NCBI GenBank assembly: GCA_020250125.1
Contig: JADCEL010000030.1
Span: 21,298-85,297, forward strand
Direction of reading: 5' to 3'
DNA: 64,000 nucleotides
Source of the DNA: Rhodobacter sp.
GTDB lineage: Bacteria; Pseudomonadota; Alphaproteobacteria; Rhodobacterales; Rhodobacteraceae
Made by a program: the position numbers and the translations under genes. The notes beneath the pieces were generated by a model that was not told the origin of the DNA, made no database searches, and saw only the letters and a program-made list of their open reading frames with translations. How positions within the stretch are numbered: the first letter of the stretch is position 1; each line of letters opens with the position of its first letter. Positions 18,957 to 29,621 of this stretch are shown piece by piece.

Positions 18957-21341
18957 TCAGGGCATCAGCTGGCGCTGGACCGTTGCCGTCAGATCGGTCA
19001 GGGAAAACGGCTTTGGCAGGAAGACCGAGTTGGCGATCAGGCCCTGCGCATCGGCAAAGCTTTCCTGCGCATAGCCGGATACGAAGACAACCCTCGTCAG
19101 GGGGCGCCTTTCCAGGGCCTTGCGGACCCAGCTTGGCCCATCCATCCCCGGCATGATGACATCGGTCACAATGATGTCGACCTGAACCGATCTGTCTTCC
19201 AGAAGCGACAGCGCCGCCTCGGCGCTGTCCGCTTCCAGAACGACATAGCCGCGCAGCCGCAGCGCGCGCGAGGCGAAGGCCCGGACGGGGGCTTCGTCTT
19301 CCACCAGAAGCACCACGGCTTCTCCCTGGCGCAGCATCGGGCGCGGCAGCAAGGGCATTGGTGCCGGGACAGGCAGCGGCGCAGGCGCAGGTACAACTGC
19401 CGGGGCCGGGGCCCGCTGCGCATTGATCGGGAAATACAGCAGAAAGGTGGAGCCGACACCGGGTTCGCTTTCGGCAAAGATGAAGCCGCCGGATTGCTTG
19501 ACAATGCCGTAAGCGGTGGACAGCCCAAGCCCGGTGCCCTCTCCGGGGCGCTTGGTGGTGTAGAACGGATCGAAGATCTTGGTGATCCGGTCGGGCGGAA
19601 TGCCGTGCCCGGTATCGGCCACGCGGACCAGGGCGTAGTTGCCGGGCGGCACGACGGCCCGGTCGCGGTGCATCGCCTGCCGCAGGGTCACCGCCTCGGT
19701 CGAAATGCGGATCGTGCCGCCGGCCGACATGGCATCGCGGGCATTGACCACCAGGTTGATCACGACCTGCTCCAACTGCCGCTTGTCGGCGCGGATCAGG
19801 CCAAGGCCTGGCGCATGCTGAAGTTCCAGACGCATCCGTTCCCCCATCAGCCGGTTCAGCAGATGGGTAAGGTCAGACAGGACGTCATAAAGATCGATGT
19901 GTTGGGGCATCAGCGTCTGCTTGCGGGAAAAGGCCAGCAGTTGGCCCACAAGACTGGCCGCGCGGTTGGCGTTCTGCCGGATCTGGACCAGATCGGCATA
20001 ATCAAGCCCGTCACTGTCCTGCCGCAGCAACAGCAGGTCGCAATGGCCCGAGATTGCCGTCAGAAGATTGTTGAAATCATGGGCAATGCCCCCGGCAAGC
20101 TGCCCGATCGCCTCCATCTTCTGGCTTTGCGTGAACTGTGCCTCCAGCGTCTTGTGGGCCGTGGCATCATTCAGAACCGCCAGAACACAAGGCCGCCCCT
20201 CTTCGACAATGCGGCGCAGCGTCACTTGCAGAAAGGTTTCGGTCGGTGCCGCGCGCAGGCGCAGAACCTCGGCACCGCCCGGACTCCGGTCGGCAATCAC
20301 GTCGCCGATCCAGTCCGCAAGGGATCGCCCCAGCCCTTCCAGCACATCGGGCAGCCGCACCCCCGCAGCAGCGGGCACCTGCAACAGGTCGCGCGCGGCA
20401 AGATTGGCCGCCAGCAGGCTTCCGTCACCGCCAATCGTGACCAGTGCGACCGGCAGATGATCGAAATCGGCCCGAAACCCGGCGCTGGATGCCGCAACGG
20501 GCAAGGGCAGCAGATAGATCTCGCGGCGCGCTCCGGGGCCTTCGATTTCCGCCTTGACAGCGCGGACAGTGCCGCCCTGGGTCAGGATCACCGTCTCCTC
20601 GCCGCTGTTCTGGGCGGGATTGACGAAAACCTGGTCGATCCGGCGCGGTCTGGCACCCAGAAGGCGGCGCATCGCCTCGTTCATGAACAAGACGGCCCCG
20701 GCCCTGTTGCACATCAGCATCGGCAGGCTCAGCAGGTCTGCACTGCGTCCGGGGGGCGTGCGGTCCGGCACCTCGTCCAGCCGCCACAGAAAGCGCGCCG
20801 CGCTGACACGGTGAACCGACAGCCGGGTGGTTCCCCGGCGGGTCATCAGGTCTTCGGTGGCCGCGCCCCGCGCCGCCGCCCGCGATTGCAGACGGAACAG
20901 GACAGCGCCGGGGTACAGGCAATGATCGCCAAGGGCCTGCAACAGGCGGTGCCCCCCGCCGCCGGCAAACCGCTGGCTGGCAGCCGCGTTGAGGTATCCG
21001 ATCTGACCTTCGACATCGGTGGCAAAGATGGGGGCCGGGTCTTCGCCGAACAGCGCGGCCAGAAGGTTTTCCTCGCGCCGCGCCGCATAGCGCGCGAGTT
21101 CCATGCCAAGATGAATCGTCAGGGCAAGCGCAACAAAGGCAGCGGCCCCGGCAAAGAGAAGCACCTTGAGCAGATCATCCGCAACACCGCCGCCCACAGT
21201 CCCCAGGGCAAGGGCCAGCACGACAAGCAGCCAGGCCTGCGGGGCAAGCAAGCGCACGTGGTCCGCAAACCCGCCGATGGCCAATCCGGCATGTCCCAAA
21301 GGCAAACTCCACGTCCGGTCCCCACAGTCATTGGCCCTCAA
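18957..21341 (-). CDS. cckA: CckA-type hybrid histidine kinase
   Basis: A 794-residue membrane-bound hybrid kinase. Two membrane segments (about 33-51 and 57-78) are followed by PAS-like domains to about residue 395. The HisKA domain has H421 in GGIAHDFNNLLT, and the ATPase domain has NLVVNARDAM and DTGHGIPPD. A proline-rich linker and a receiver domain with D727 in IIVTDVIMPG complete it. This architecture matches CckA, which controls CtrA phosphorylation through ChpT, affecting motility and gene transfer agents in Rhodobacterales. The proline/alanine linker near 650-675 is unusually repetitive (APAP, PVPAP). Confidence 0.9.
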   Translation of the reverse strand: MRANDCGDRTWSLPLGHAGLAIGGFADHVRLLAPQAWLLVVLALALGTVGGGVADDLLKVLLFAGAAAFVALALTIHLGMELARYAARREENLLAALFGEDPAPIFATDVEGQIGYLNAAASQRFAGGGGHRLLQALGDHCLYPGAVLFRLQSRAAARGAATEDLMTRRGTTRLSVHRVSAARFLWRLDEVPDRTPPGRSADLLSLPMLMCNRAGAVLFMNEAMRRLLGARPRRIDQVFVNPAQNSGEETVILTQGGTVRAVKAEIEGPGARREIYLLPLPVAASSAGFRADFDHLPVALVTIGGDGSLLAANLAARDLLQVPAAAGVRLPDVLEGLGRSLADWIGDVIADRSPGGAEVLRLRAAPTETFLQVTLRRIVEEGRPCVLAVLNDATAHKTLEAQFTQSQKMEAIGQLAGGIAHDFNNLLTAISGHCDLLLLRQDSDGLDYADLVQIRQNANRAASLVGQLLAFSRKQTLMPQHIDLYDVLSDLTHLLNRLMGERMRLELQHAPGLGLIRADKRQLEQVVINLVVNARDAMSAGGTIRISTEAVTLRQAMHRDRAVVPPGNYALVRVADTGHGIPPDRITKIFDPFYTTKRPGEGTGLGLSTAYGIVKQSGGFIFAESEPGVGSTFLLYFPINAQRAPAPAVVPAPAPLPVPAPMPLLPRPMLRQGEAVVLLVEDEAPVRAFASRALRLRGYVVLEADSAEAALSLLEDRSVQVDIIVTDVIMPGMDGPSWVRKALERRPLTRVVFVSGYAQESFADAQGLIANSVFLPKPFSLTDLTATVQRQLMP

Positions 21342-21395
21342 AAGGGTTAACCCACTGTTAACGGAACTGTTGAAGAGATTGTCCCGGTCCGGCGC

Positions 21396-22559
21396 TCAGC
21401 CGCGTGCCAGCACGGCAAGATAGAAGCCATCTCCACCCTGCAAAGGTGTCAGGCAAAGCCCGCTTTCCGGTTTCCAGCCGGGGTGCCGCCCCAGAAACTG
21501 CGTGATCTGGGTCCGGTTCTCGGCCTCAAGCAGCGAACAGGTGGCATAGGCCAGCCTGCCCCCGGCGGCGACAAGGGCAGCACAATGGTCCAGGATCTGC
21601 GCCTGAAGCGCAGATGCCTGTGCAAGGCGCGCTTCGGTCAGCCGCCATTTGCCTTCCGGATCGCGGCGCCAGCTGCCGGAGCCGGAGCAGGGCGCATCGG
21701 CCAGAACCAGATCGAACGGTGCCGCGCGCGCCACGGCGGCACCATCGAGAAGCTGCACGCAAATGCCCGCACGGTCGGCCCGCTGCGGCAGGTCGCGCAT
21801 CCGGCCCGGCTCTGCATCATGGGCAAAAAGCCGCAGCGGCAGGCGCGCGCCCATGGCAAGGGTCTTGCCGCCGCCGCCGGCACAGAAATCGAGGACCCTG
21901 GCACCTTCGGCCAGCGGCAATGCCTCGGCCACCGCCTGTGACGCCACATCCTGCAGCTCGACCGATCCGTCGCGATAGGCGGCGGAACCGGAGATTTTCC
22001 GCGCGTTCCCCGTCACTTCAAGGGCGTCCGGCGCAAGGCCGTGCGGCTGCGTGACAATCCCCTCTGCCGCCAGCCTTGCCTGCGCCTCATCCCGCGTCAG
22101 GCGGGAACGGTTCACCCGCAGGAAGACCGGGGCGCGATGCCGCAAAAGACGCATCACCGGGGCGAAGTCTGCCCCAAGGCTGCGTTTCAGCGCGGGGGCA
22201 AGCCAGTCCGGACAATCCAGCGCCACAAGCTCTTCCAGGGGTGCTGGGTTCTGCGCTTCGCCGTCCGTCAGGGGTGCGGGCGCGTGCCCCTCGCCGGTAA
22301 ACAGTGTGGCGGGGTCCACACCGGCCGCCCGCAGCCCGCCCAGCACCAGGCCGCGCCCGGTCTCGCTGCCGCCAAGCGCGGCAAAGGACCGGCGGCAGCG
22401 CAGCGCCTCAAAGACCGTATCGCGCACCGCCGCCCTGTCGCCGGACCCGGCAAAGCGGCTGGCCCGCCCCCAGTTGGTCAGCGCCTGCCCGGCGGGCATG
22501 CCTGCCAGCACAAGGTCCAGAACCGCGATGGCGGCAGACAGGCGCGCCGCAGGCGTCAT
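21396..22559 (-). CDS. rsmB: RsmB/NOP-family rRNA cytosine-C5 methyltransferase
   Basis: A 387-residue RNA m5C methyltransferase. An N-terminal NusB-like region occupies residues 1-120. The Rossmann domain has the SAM motif DFCAGGGGKTLAMG, the motif DAPCSGSGSWRRDPEGKW, and the catalytic cysteine in YATCSLLEAEN. RsmB methylates C967 of 16S rRNA. It is slightly shorter than the E. coli enzyme (429), and another RsmB/F-class enzyme remains possible. It is not coupled to its neighbours. Confidence 0.85.
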   Translation of the reverse strand: MTPAARLSAAIAVLDLVLAGMPAGQALTNWGRASRFAGSGDRAAVRDTVFEALRCRRSFAALGGSETGRGLVLGGLRAAGVDPATLFTGEGHAPAPLTDGEAQNPAPLEELVALDCPDWLAPALKRSLGADFAPVMRLLRHRAPVFLRVNRSRLTRDEAQARLAAEGIVTQPHGLAPDALEVTGNARKISGSAAYRDGSVELQDVASQAVAEALPLAEGARVLDFCAGGGGKTLAMGARLPLRLFAHDAEPGRMRDLPQRADRAGICVQLLDGAAVARAAPFDLVLADAPCSGSGSWRRDPEGKWRLTEARLAQASALQAQILDHCAALVAAGGRLAYATCSLLEAENRTQITQFLGRHPGWKPESGLCLTPLQGGDGFYLAVLARG

Positions 22560-22606
22560 GCGTTAAGGCCTTGTCTGAGATCAGCCGCGCAAGGCATTGA
22601 AAAAAT

Positions 22607-23383
22607 TCAGCCCTTGATTTCCTGAAGCGTGTTCCCGCCGTCCACGACCAACACCGCCCCCGTGACATAGCTGGCGCCGGGCGACGCCAGAAACCCGACG
22701 CAGGCCGCCACTTCATCCGGTGTTCCGGGGCGGCCCGCCGGCGTGTTGCGCCCGGCGCGCAATTCGCCCTCGCTGGAGGCTGCTGTCGCGATCCAGCCCG
22801 GTGCCACGGCATTCACCGTGACACCGCTGCCCCCGGTTTCAAGCGCCAGGGCCCGCGTCAGCCCGACAAGCCCCGCCTTGGCGGCGGCATAGGCCGATGA
22901 CCCCGCCAGCGCCACAACCGGCCCGGTGACCGAAGCCATCATCACCACGCGGCCAAACCCCCTGGCGATCATGCCCGGCAGGACCGCCCGCGTCACCCGC
23001 ACCGCCGTGCCCAGGCTGGTCTCGATGGCAAAATCCCAGCCTTCGGCGCTCATCTGGACGAAGCTGCCATGTTCCTGCGGTGCGGTGACGGACCCCATGC
23101 CGGCATTGTTGACCAGAATATCGACCGGACCTGTGGCCGCGACCAAGGCGGCAACATCCCCCGCCCGCGTCAGATCGGCGACATGGCCGGTCACATCCAG
23201 ACCTGCGGCGCGCAACTCGCCCGCACGGTCCAGCACACGGTCCGTTGTCGAGGTGATCATCACCGAAGCGCCGTCCCGTGCCAGCCAGCGCGCACAGGCC
23301 AGCCCGATGCCATCTGCGGACCCGGCCCCTGTCACCAGGGCGCGGCGCACCACGGGGTGCCTGTCCTGATCCCTTGGCTGCAT
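22607..23383 (-). CDS. Short-chain dehydrogenase/reductase
   Basis: A 258-residue classical SDR. The NAD(P)-binding motif is TGAGSADGIGLA near 18-29, followed by NNAGM, the catalytic YxxxK in SAYAAAKAGLVGLTRA, and VNAVAPGWIATA. The C-terminal GASYVTGAVLVVDGGNTL is typical of the FabG-like group. Substrate cannot be told from sequence. It lies 84 bases downstream of guaB on the same strand. The N-terminal extension of about 12 residues (MQPRDQDRHPVV) makes the start slightly uncertain. Confidence 0.88.
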   Translation of the reverse strand: MQPRDQDRHPVVRRALVTGAGSADGIGLACARWLARDGASVMITSTTDRVLDRAGELRAAGLDVTGHVADLTRAGDVAALVAATGPVDILVNNAGMGSVTAPQEHGSFVQMSAEGWDFAIETSLGTAVRVTRAVLPGMIARGFGRVVMMASVTGPVVALAGSSAYAAAKAGLVGLTRALALETGGSGVTVNAVAPGWIATAASSEGELRAGRNTPAGRPGTPDEVAACVGFLASPGASYVTGAVLVVDGGNTLQEIKG

Positions 23384-23467
23384 GACCGTCCCCTTGTTTC
23401 AAGGCGAAAAGGCGCAACCCGCGGCCGGCACTGCCGCGTTGCCCGGCTGGCCGCATCTTCCCTTGGG

Positions 23468-25009
<1,542 letters not shown>

Positions 25010-25059
25010 TCAAGGCGGCGTGGTGAAGCTGCGCCCAGTCTTCACAGCGGGGGCCGGAC

Positions 25060-25758
25060 ATGCGCGTTGCCATCGTCGAGAACACGCGGATCACGCATCA
25101 CGGGCAGGTCGGCGTCGCCCTGCACGAGGCCGGGGCGCTGGTGGAGATTTTCCGCCCCTGGGCCGATGGTCGCCTGCCCGAGGTTGCCCAAGGTCATGAT
25201 GCCATCGTCGTGTTCGGCGGCGAACAATCGGCCCTCGATGATGCCGCCCATCCCTATCTGCCCGCGCTGGCCCGCTGCATGGCCGGGTTTTCGGCCGCTG
25301 ACCGCGCCGTTCTGGGCATCTGCCTTGGCAGTCAGGTTCTGGCGCGCGCCTTTGGCGGGTCCAACCACCTTGGCACCGCGCCCGAATTCGGCTGGCTGCC
25401 CGTGGACCTGACAGAGGCGGGCCGCAGCGATCCGCTGCTGTCGGCGGTGCCGCAGGCCTTCCCGATCTTTCAGTGGCACAGCGATACCTTCACCCTGCCG
25501 CCGGGTGCCACGCATCTTGCCACCGGACCCGTCGCGCAGAACCAGGCCTTCCGGCTGGGCCGTGCCACCTATGGCACGCAATTCCATTTCGAAGCCAGCC
25601 GGGCGGTTGTTGCCGACTGGACCCGCACCTTCCCCGAGGCGACCGACCGTATGGCCACGGGCTGGGCACAATCCCACCCTGATCTTGCGGCACAGCTCGG
25701 CGCGCAGGCCGACCGGACAGGGTTGGAGATTGCCCGCGCCTGGGTCGGGCTGATTTAG
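25060..25758 (+). CDS. Class I glutamine amidotransferase-like protein
   Basis: A 232-residue stand-alone class I GATase domain. The nucleophile elbow is GICLGSQVLA, and the catalytic His/Glu pair lies in GTQFHFEASRAV. A partner synthetase is not encoded nearby. Such stand-alone proteins are usually annotated as GMP-synthase-like, and proximity to guaB is suggestive only. Gamma-glutamyl hydrolysis of another substrate is equally possible. It is divergent from guaB, with 143 bases between start codons. Confidence 0.85.
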   Translation: MRVAIVENTRITHHGQVGVALHEAGALVEIFRPWADGRLPEVAQGHDAIVVFGGEQSALDDAAHPYLPALARCMAGFSAADRAVLGICLGSQVLARAFGGSNHLGTAPEFGWLPVDLTEAGRSDPLLSAVPQAFPIFQWHSDTFTLPPGATHLATGPVAQNQAFRLGRATYGTQFHFEASRAVVADWTRTFPEATDRMATGWAQSHPDLAAQLGAQADRTGLEIARAWVGLI

Positions 25759-25982
25759 AGTATCCGTCTTGATCAAGCCCCTTTTTGCACCCGCAAGCGG
25801 TCGGCTCCGGGCTTCGGTCCGCTGCCCGCGAAACTGACTGTGCCGGTCTTGCGGCCGCAGTTGTGTCGTGCCCCCTGCCCGAATACATTGGCACCGGTTC
25901 ATCCTGATCGCGGGGACAGGATGGTCAGACAGCATTCCGCAAACATTCCGGCCTTGAACACTGTGTTCAGGGGCCTGCCTGA

Positions 25983-26993
25983 TCAGTTCCGCCGGGCTGA
26001 TCGCAATTCGGTCGGTGTCCGGCCGGTCCAGCGCCGCACAGCCCGTGTCAGGGCAGCCTGCCGCGAATAGCCGAGACTGGCCGACAGGGAGGACAGCGTC
26101 ACTTGCCGGGCAGCGATCTCCTTCAGGGCAGAATCGTGGCGTACATCATCCAGCAGCAAGGAAAAGGCAGTGCCTTCATCAAGCAAGCGGCGCTGAAACG
26201 TGCGGACGCTCTGGCCAGCTGCGGCAGCAAGCTGTTGGATGGTCGGCGTTTCCGATAGAAGCATCCCCGCCATGAGCATGCGAGCGGACCCTGCAAGCGT
26301 GCCGTCGGCCGACATCGGTACAAGACCAGAGAAAGACATCACCGCCATCCTGTCACGGGCGACCCGGTGGAACGGCGCATCGGCAACCCGCGAAGCAACC
26401 CGGATGGTCAAAGCGCGGGATTTCGCGGGAACCACCACCGGCCCGAGCCAGGGCAGAAGATGATCGAGTCCAGATACCGGATGTGGAACCATCTCTATGC
26501 GCTCGACCAGCGGGGGCGCGGCACCAGACATGCCCAGCAGCACAGCGATCGTCGAGGCAATGAACTGCTGAGCGACATGCAGCGTTTCAGAATCAAGGCG
26601 GATCGATAACCCTTCCTGAAGCGTCAGACCTTTGGCATCCGCATGAATGACGATCTGCTCGACCGAGCAGTGGTACGGCAAGGCTGCCGCAACCCTTGCG
26701 ATTGCCTCACGGGGTGTTCGTGCGCCAAGCGCCACCTTTCCGATCATGGCCAGTTCAAGAACGGTCGTTTCGGAAACGACACGGCAGCCGATGTCGGGTC
26801 CCTCGGCCTGGCATGCGTTCCGGAAGAATGCGGCAACGCTCAGAACCGGAATCGGCAGATCCGGAAAGTCGGGCGAGACATAAGAGAGATCTGCCTCGGC
26901 CAGCAGTCTTTCGACCGGGCGGCCGTTATCGTGCATCCACCGCAGCATCGGCACCAGTGCCGCTGCCCGGATCAAAGGGATTGGTCTGGGCAT
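25983..26993 (-). CDS. AraC-family transcriptional regulator
   Basis: A 336-residue regulator. Residues 1-200 match the arabinose-binding-like N-terminal domain seen in OruR/ArgR-type AraC proteins (start RAAALVPMLRWMHDNGRPVERLL). Residues 240-336 carry the two HTH motifs, with TIQQLAAAAGQSVRTFQRRLLDEG and LSASLGYSRQAALTRAVRRWTGRTPTEL. The N-terminus lies only 40 bases from the start of the divergent Cys-rich gene, so that gene is its most likely target. Lower G+C than the neighbouring guaB. Confidence 0.88.
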   Translation of the reverse strand: MPRPIPLIRAAALVPMLRWMHDNGRPVERLLAEADLSYVSPDFPDLPIPVLSVAAFFRNACQAEGPDIGCRVVSETTVLELAMIGKVALGARTPREAIARVAAALPYHCSVEQIVIHADAKGLTLQEGLSIRLDSETLHVAQQFIASTIAVLLGMSGAAPPLVERIEMVPHPVSGLDHLLPWLGPVVVPAKSRALTIRVASRVADAPFHRVARDRMAVMSFSGLVPMSADGTLAGSARMLMAGMLLSETPTIQQLAAAAGQSVRTFQRRLLDEGTAFSLLLDDVRHDSALKEIAARQVTLSSLSASLGYSRQAALTRAVRRWTGRTPTELRSARRN

Positions 26994-27033
26994 CGTCGTC
27001 CGGCACGCCCCATCTGAAAAAGGAGAAACTGAG

Positions 27034-27978
27034 ATGAAGACTTACATCGGATTGACCGCTGCCGCGCTTCTCATGTCGGGCAGTGCGGTGTTTGCCGAAA
27101 GCAAGCTGGTGGAGTTGGGTGACATCGCCACGGCTTGCGCGGGCGATATCAAGACCTTCTGCGCCGAGGACATCATCGGCGGCACCGGTCTCAAGGCCTG
27201 CATGAAGGACCACCTGACCCAGTTGTCGGGCGGCTGCTTTGAGGCGTTGATGACGGTGGTCACGCAAAGCATGCCCAAGGCGACAGACTACGCTTCGACC
27301 GCCAAGGACATGACCTTCGACAATCTGCGCGGTGTCGAATACTGCGAACTGAACCTGATGTATGCCGACCTGCAGAACGAGACGCTGTTCACCAACATGT
27401 GGAACTCCAGCGGGCTGAACAACGCGGCCGACCCGAACGTGACCTGCCCGGCGGATGTCTGGGCCAAAGTTGATGCCGATGCGCTGGCCAGGCAGAACGA
27501 CGTGCTCGGCGTCTGGAAGAACGGCCCGCGCGGCTGGACGATGGACACGATCACGCTGCCCGTCGGCGCGGTGATGACCTTTGACGGCTGGCAGGGCCGC
27601 TGGTTCGCCTCGCCGACGCTGCCCAAGGGCGTGGACCCGCGCGACAAGGGGGCCAGCGCCTACAAGCCGCTGGATGTCGAACGCAGTTCGGTGATGACCT
27701 TCGGCAAGGGCAAGCCGGTGTTTCTGCTGGACGCGCCCGACGGCACGGTCTGGGTGCTGCAAGCCTGGGACATGACGGTGGACACGTCGCTGACCTATGA
27801 CGGGCTGAAGGACCTGGGCTCCAAGCTGAAGCTGCCGGACGGGTGGAAGTTCCGGACGAAAGTCATCGACCAGGACTTGGTCATCAAGGCCGTCAACGGC
27901 AAGGCACGGATCATGCAGGACGATCTTCAGGGCACCTTCGATGCCTGCCTGCCGGGGATGTGCAGCTTTGTGCCGTGA
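27034..27978 (+). CDS. Secreted cysteine-rich protein of unknown function
   Basis: A 314-residue protein with a clear Sec signal peptide (MKTYIGLTAAALLMSGSAVFA, cleavage after VFA). The mature N-terminus contains a Cys-rich segment with CAGDIKTFC, then GLKACMKDH and LSGGCFEAL. Its spacing recalls the cysteine-rich repeats of eukaryotic GLG1/MG-160. A beta-rich region follows (DGWQGRWFASPTLPKG, PDGTVWVLQAW). A strong ribosome binding site, AAGGAG, precedes the start. It is probably periplasmic. I do not recognise a specific family, and the AraC regulator next door probably controls it. Confidence 0.8.
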   Translation: MKTYIGLTAAALLMSGSAVFAESKLVELGDIATACAGDIKTFCAEDIIGGTGLKACMKDHLTQLSGGCFEALMTVVTQSMPKATDYASTAKDMTFDNLRGVEYCELNLMYADLQNETLFTNMWNSSGLNNAADPNVTCPADVWAKVDADALARQNDVLGVWKNGPRGWTMDTITLPVGAVMTFDGWQGRWFASPTLPKGVDPRDKGASAYKPLDVERSSVMTFGKGKPVFLLDAPDGTVWVLQAWDMTVDTSLTYDGLKDLGSKLKLPDGWKFRTKVIDQDLVIKAVNGKARIMQDDLQGTFDACLPGMCSFVP

Positions 27979-28094
27979 AATGAAGGTAGACTGAGGGGCC
28001 GCGACAGAACCCATGAACTGTGCTGAAAGAGCGGCAGAAGGATGTGTGCCCGGCCGGACCGCAAGGTCGTTGCGCAATGCCGCAGCCGCAAACG

Positions 28095-28670
28095 CTTTTT
28101 CAGCAACCAACTGTATCCGCACTGGACACCGGTCTTCGCGCAGGCTCTGCCCCGCAACCATGCCATGCCCCGGCCAGGGTGGCGAGGTGCGGCCGGGGCG
28201 TCCGGCATGGCGCGCATCATCTCCGGCCAGCCGCAAGGAAAGGGCCCGCCGCCGGGCTGCGGCCGGATTGCCGCGCGCGCCGTGCAGCGTGCGGAATTGG
28301 AAGGCAACCGCATCGCCCGGCTCCATCCGCCATTCCAGCACCGTCATGCCTTCGGCACAGGGGGCCGGCACGGGCATGTATGTGTCCGGGTCCGGACAGA
28401 AGGCGGTTTCGGCCAGCCAGCGCGTGGGCAGCACCTCGCACGGCCACAGGTGCGACCCGGCAACGCAGCGCAGGGATGCCTCTTTCACCGGATCGACCGG
28501 CGACCAGAAGCTGACGGTCTGGCACCCTTCGACAAAGCAATATGGCCCGTCCTGATGCCAGGACGTGGGCCTGGTGGTGCCCGGTTCCTTGACCAGGACA
28601 TGGTCATGGAACATCTGCACCCGGCCCGATCCCATCAGCGCCGCCGCGACCTGCGCCACGCCGATGCCTT
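28095..28670 (-). pseudogene. Phytanoyl-CoA dioxygenase (PhyH) family remnant
   Basis: The open frame contains clear PhyH-family blocks: VKEPGTTRPTSWHQDGPYCF with the iron-binding HxD, LRCVAGSHLWP, then RTLHGARGNP with the distal histidine, and RRRALSLRLAGDDAR. About 80 N-terminal residues are missing, and the frame joins directly to transposase sequence near 28670. At the 3' end the frame runs past the expected stop into DNA antisense to the Cys-rich gene. I call it a relic. The exact 3' limit is uncertain. Confidence 0.75.
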
Positions 28671-28862
28671 GCCGGGCCGGCGGTCCACAAGACCCCCCAG
28701 CCCCTCTCGCTCAAAGCGGTCGCGGCAGCGGCGGAACTGACGCTCCGATCTCCCCGGAACCTCGCCCGCCTCCGCCATGCTCAACTTGCGCCGGGTCCAA
28801 CGGCCCGGCAAATCCAGAAACTTCGCCATCCGGCGCTCCTGCAGCACTTCTGTCCCGGTCAT
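28671..28862 (-). pseudogene. Transposase N-terminal fragment (ISNCY-like)
   Basis: About 64 codons from MTGTEVLQERRMAKF through a helix-turn-helix (KLSMAEAGEVPGRSERQFRR, then RDRFEREGLGGLVDRR). This is the N-terminal pattern of ISNCY-family transposases. The catalytic core is absent because the frame changes into the PhyH relic near 28670. The IS end repeats lie just upstream. It is a deletion remnant of an insertion that removed the 5' part of the dioxygenase gene. Confidence 0.7.
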
Positions 28863-28890
28863 CGCATCGCCTCCATGGCAAAGCATCAAT

Positions 28891-28935
28891 CCGGACAAAT
28901 CCTGCGCTACCTGACCCGGACATATCCCGCGCTAC
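28891..28935. mobile_element. IS end with two direct repeats
   Basis: Two 20-base direct repeats, 28891-28910 and 28916-28935, agree at 18 of 20 positions (CCGGACAAATCCTGCGCTAC and its variant). They sit 30-75 bases upstream of the transposase start codon, as expected for the left end of an ISNCY-type element. The right end is not present in the window. Confidence 0.55.
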
Positions 28936-28974
28936 CGACAGGCCAGGACGAAACTTTTGACGAACATGGATAAT

Positions 28975-29600
28975 GGCCGGGGGCTTTGGCCCCCGGCCGG
29001 TCCTGATACCGGCGCAGCGCTGTGGCAGGGGCGATGGCCCCTGCCATTGAAAGGTGAGGGTGCTTTCGCCCCTCCAGGCGGGAACAGGAAACGCACCGCG
29101 TTTCCCCGCCCGTGCGGGACGGTGCCTTGTAGATCGGTTGGTCCAGGCACCACGAAAGGCCAGCGCCCGACCCGGCGGGGGCGAAGCGCCGGCCATGGGC
29201 GGGTCGGGCGCTGGCCGGGGGCTGTGGCCCCCGGCTGGCGTGGTCACAGTGTAGCGCTGTGGCAAAGGCGATGGCCTTTGCCATGGCAGCGGAGGCTGGC
29301 GGATTGCGGCAAGACCTTCCGGCCCATCCACGGGCGGGACCAGGAAACGCGACCTGCGTTTCCCCCGCCCGCGCACAACGGTGCCCTGCAGACCGGCAGG
29401 TTCAGGCACTACGAAAGGCCAGCGCCCGGCCCGGCGGGGGCGAAGCGCCCGCCGGGGGCGGGTCGGGCGCTGGCCGGGGGCTTTGGCCCCCGGCTGATCC
29501 TGATGCCGACGCAGCGCTGTGGCCGGGGCGATGGCCCCGGCCAGACCGCACGGGGCGCACGTGGAAGCGACTCCTGCGTTCCGTTCCGGCAGCCCCTGGC
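28975..29600. repeat. Tandem multi-hairpin intergenic repeat, about 2.5 units
   Basis: Units of about 240-260 bases carry the same hairpins in the same order. H1 is a 9-10-bp stem with loop TTTG or TGTG (28975-28998, 29214-29235, 29473-29494). H2 is a perfect 10-bp stem with a GATG loop (29023-29046, 29260-29283, 29520-29543). H3 is GGAAACGC/GCGTTTCC (29087-29105, 29343-29363). H4 is a GGTGCCT/AGGCACC arm pair (29121-29151). H5 has 17-bp arms (29158-29174 with 29200-29216, and 29417-29475 with one G-T pair). The three H2 stems differ at arm positions 5-7 with compensating changes. There is no coding potential. Similar partial copies lie at 45411 and 63921. Confidence 0.8.
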
Positions 29601-29621
29601 CGGTACGTTCCCGGAACCCTG

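Noticed and set aside
18522..21350. Open frame of 942 codons on the plus strand
   Set aside because: Antisense to cckA and the start of recA. Long only because stop codons are rare in this composition.
26926..28094. Continuation of the PhyH frame beyond the dioxygenase domain
   Set aside because: It runs antisense to the Cys-rich secreted gene. The readable PhyH blocks end near 28110, so the extension is read-through in a decayed gene.
28891..28935. Short direct repeats considered as a CRISPR remnant
   Set aside because: Only two copies with a 5-base spacer, directly before a transposase start. They fit an IS end.
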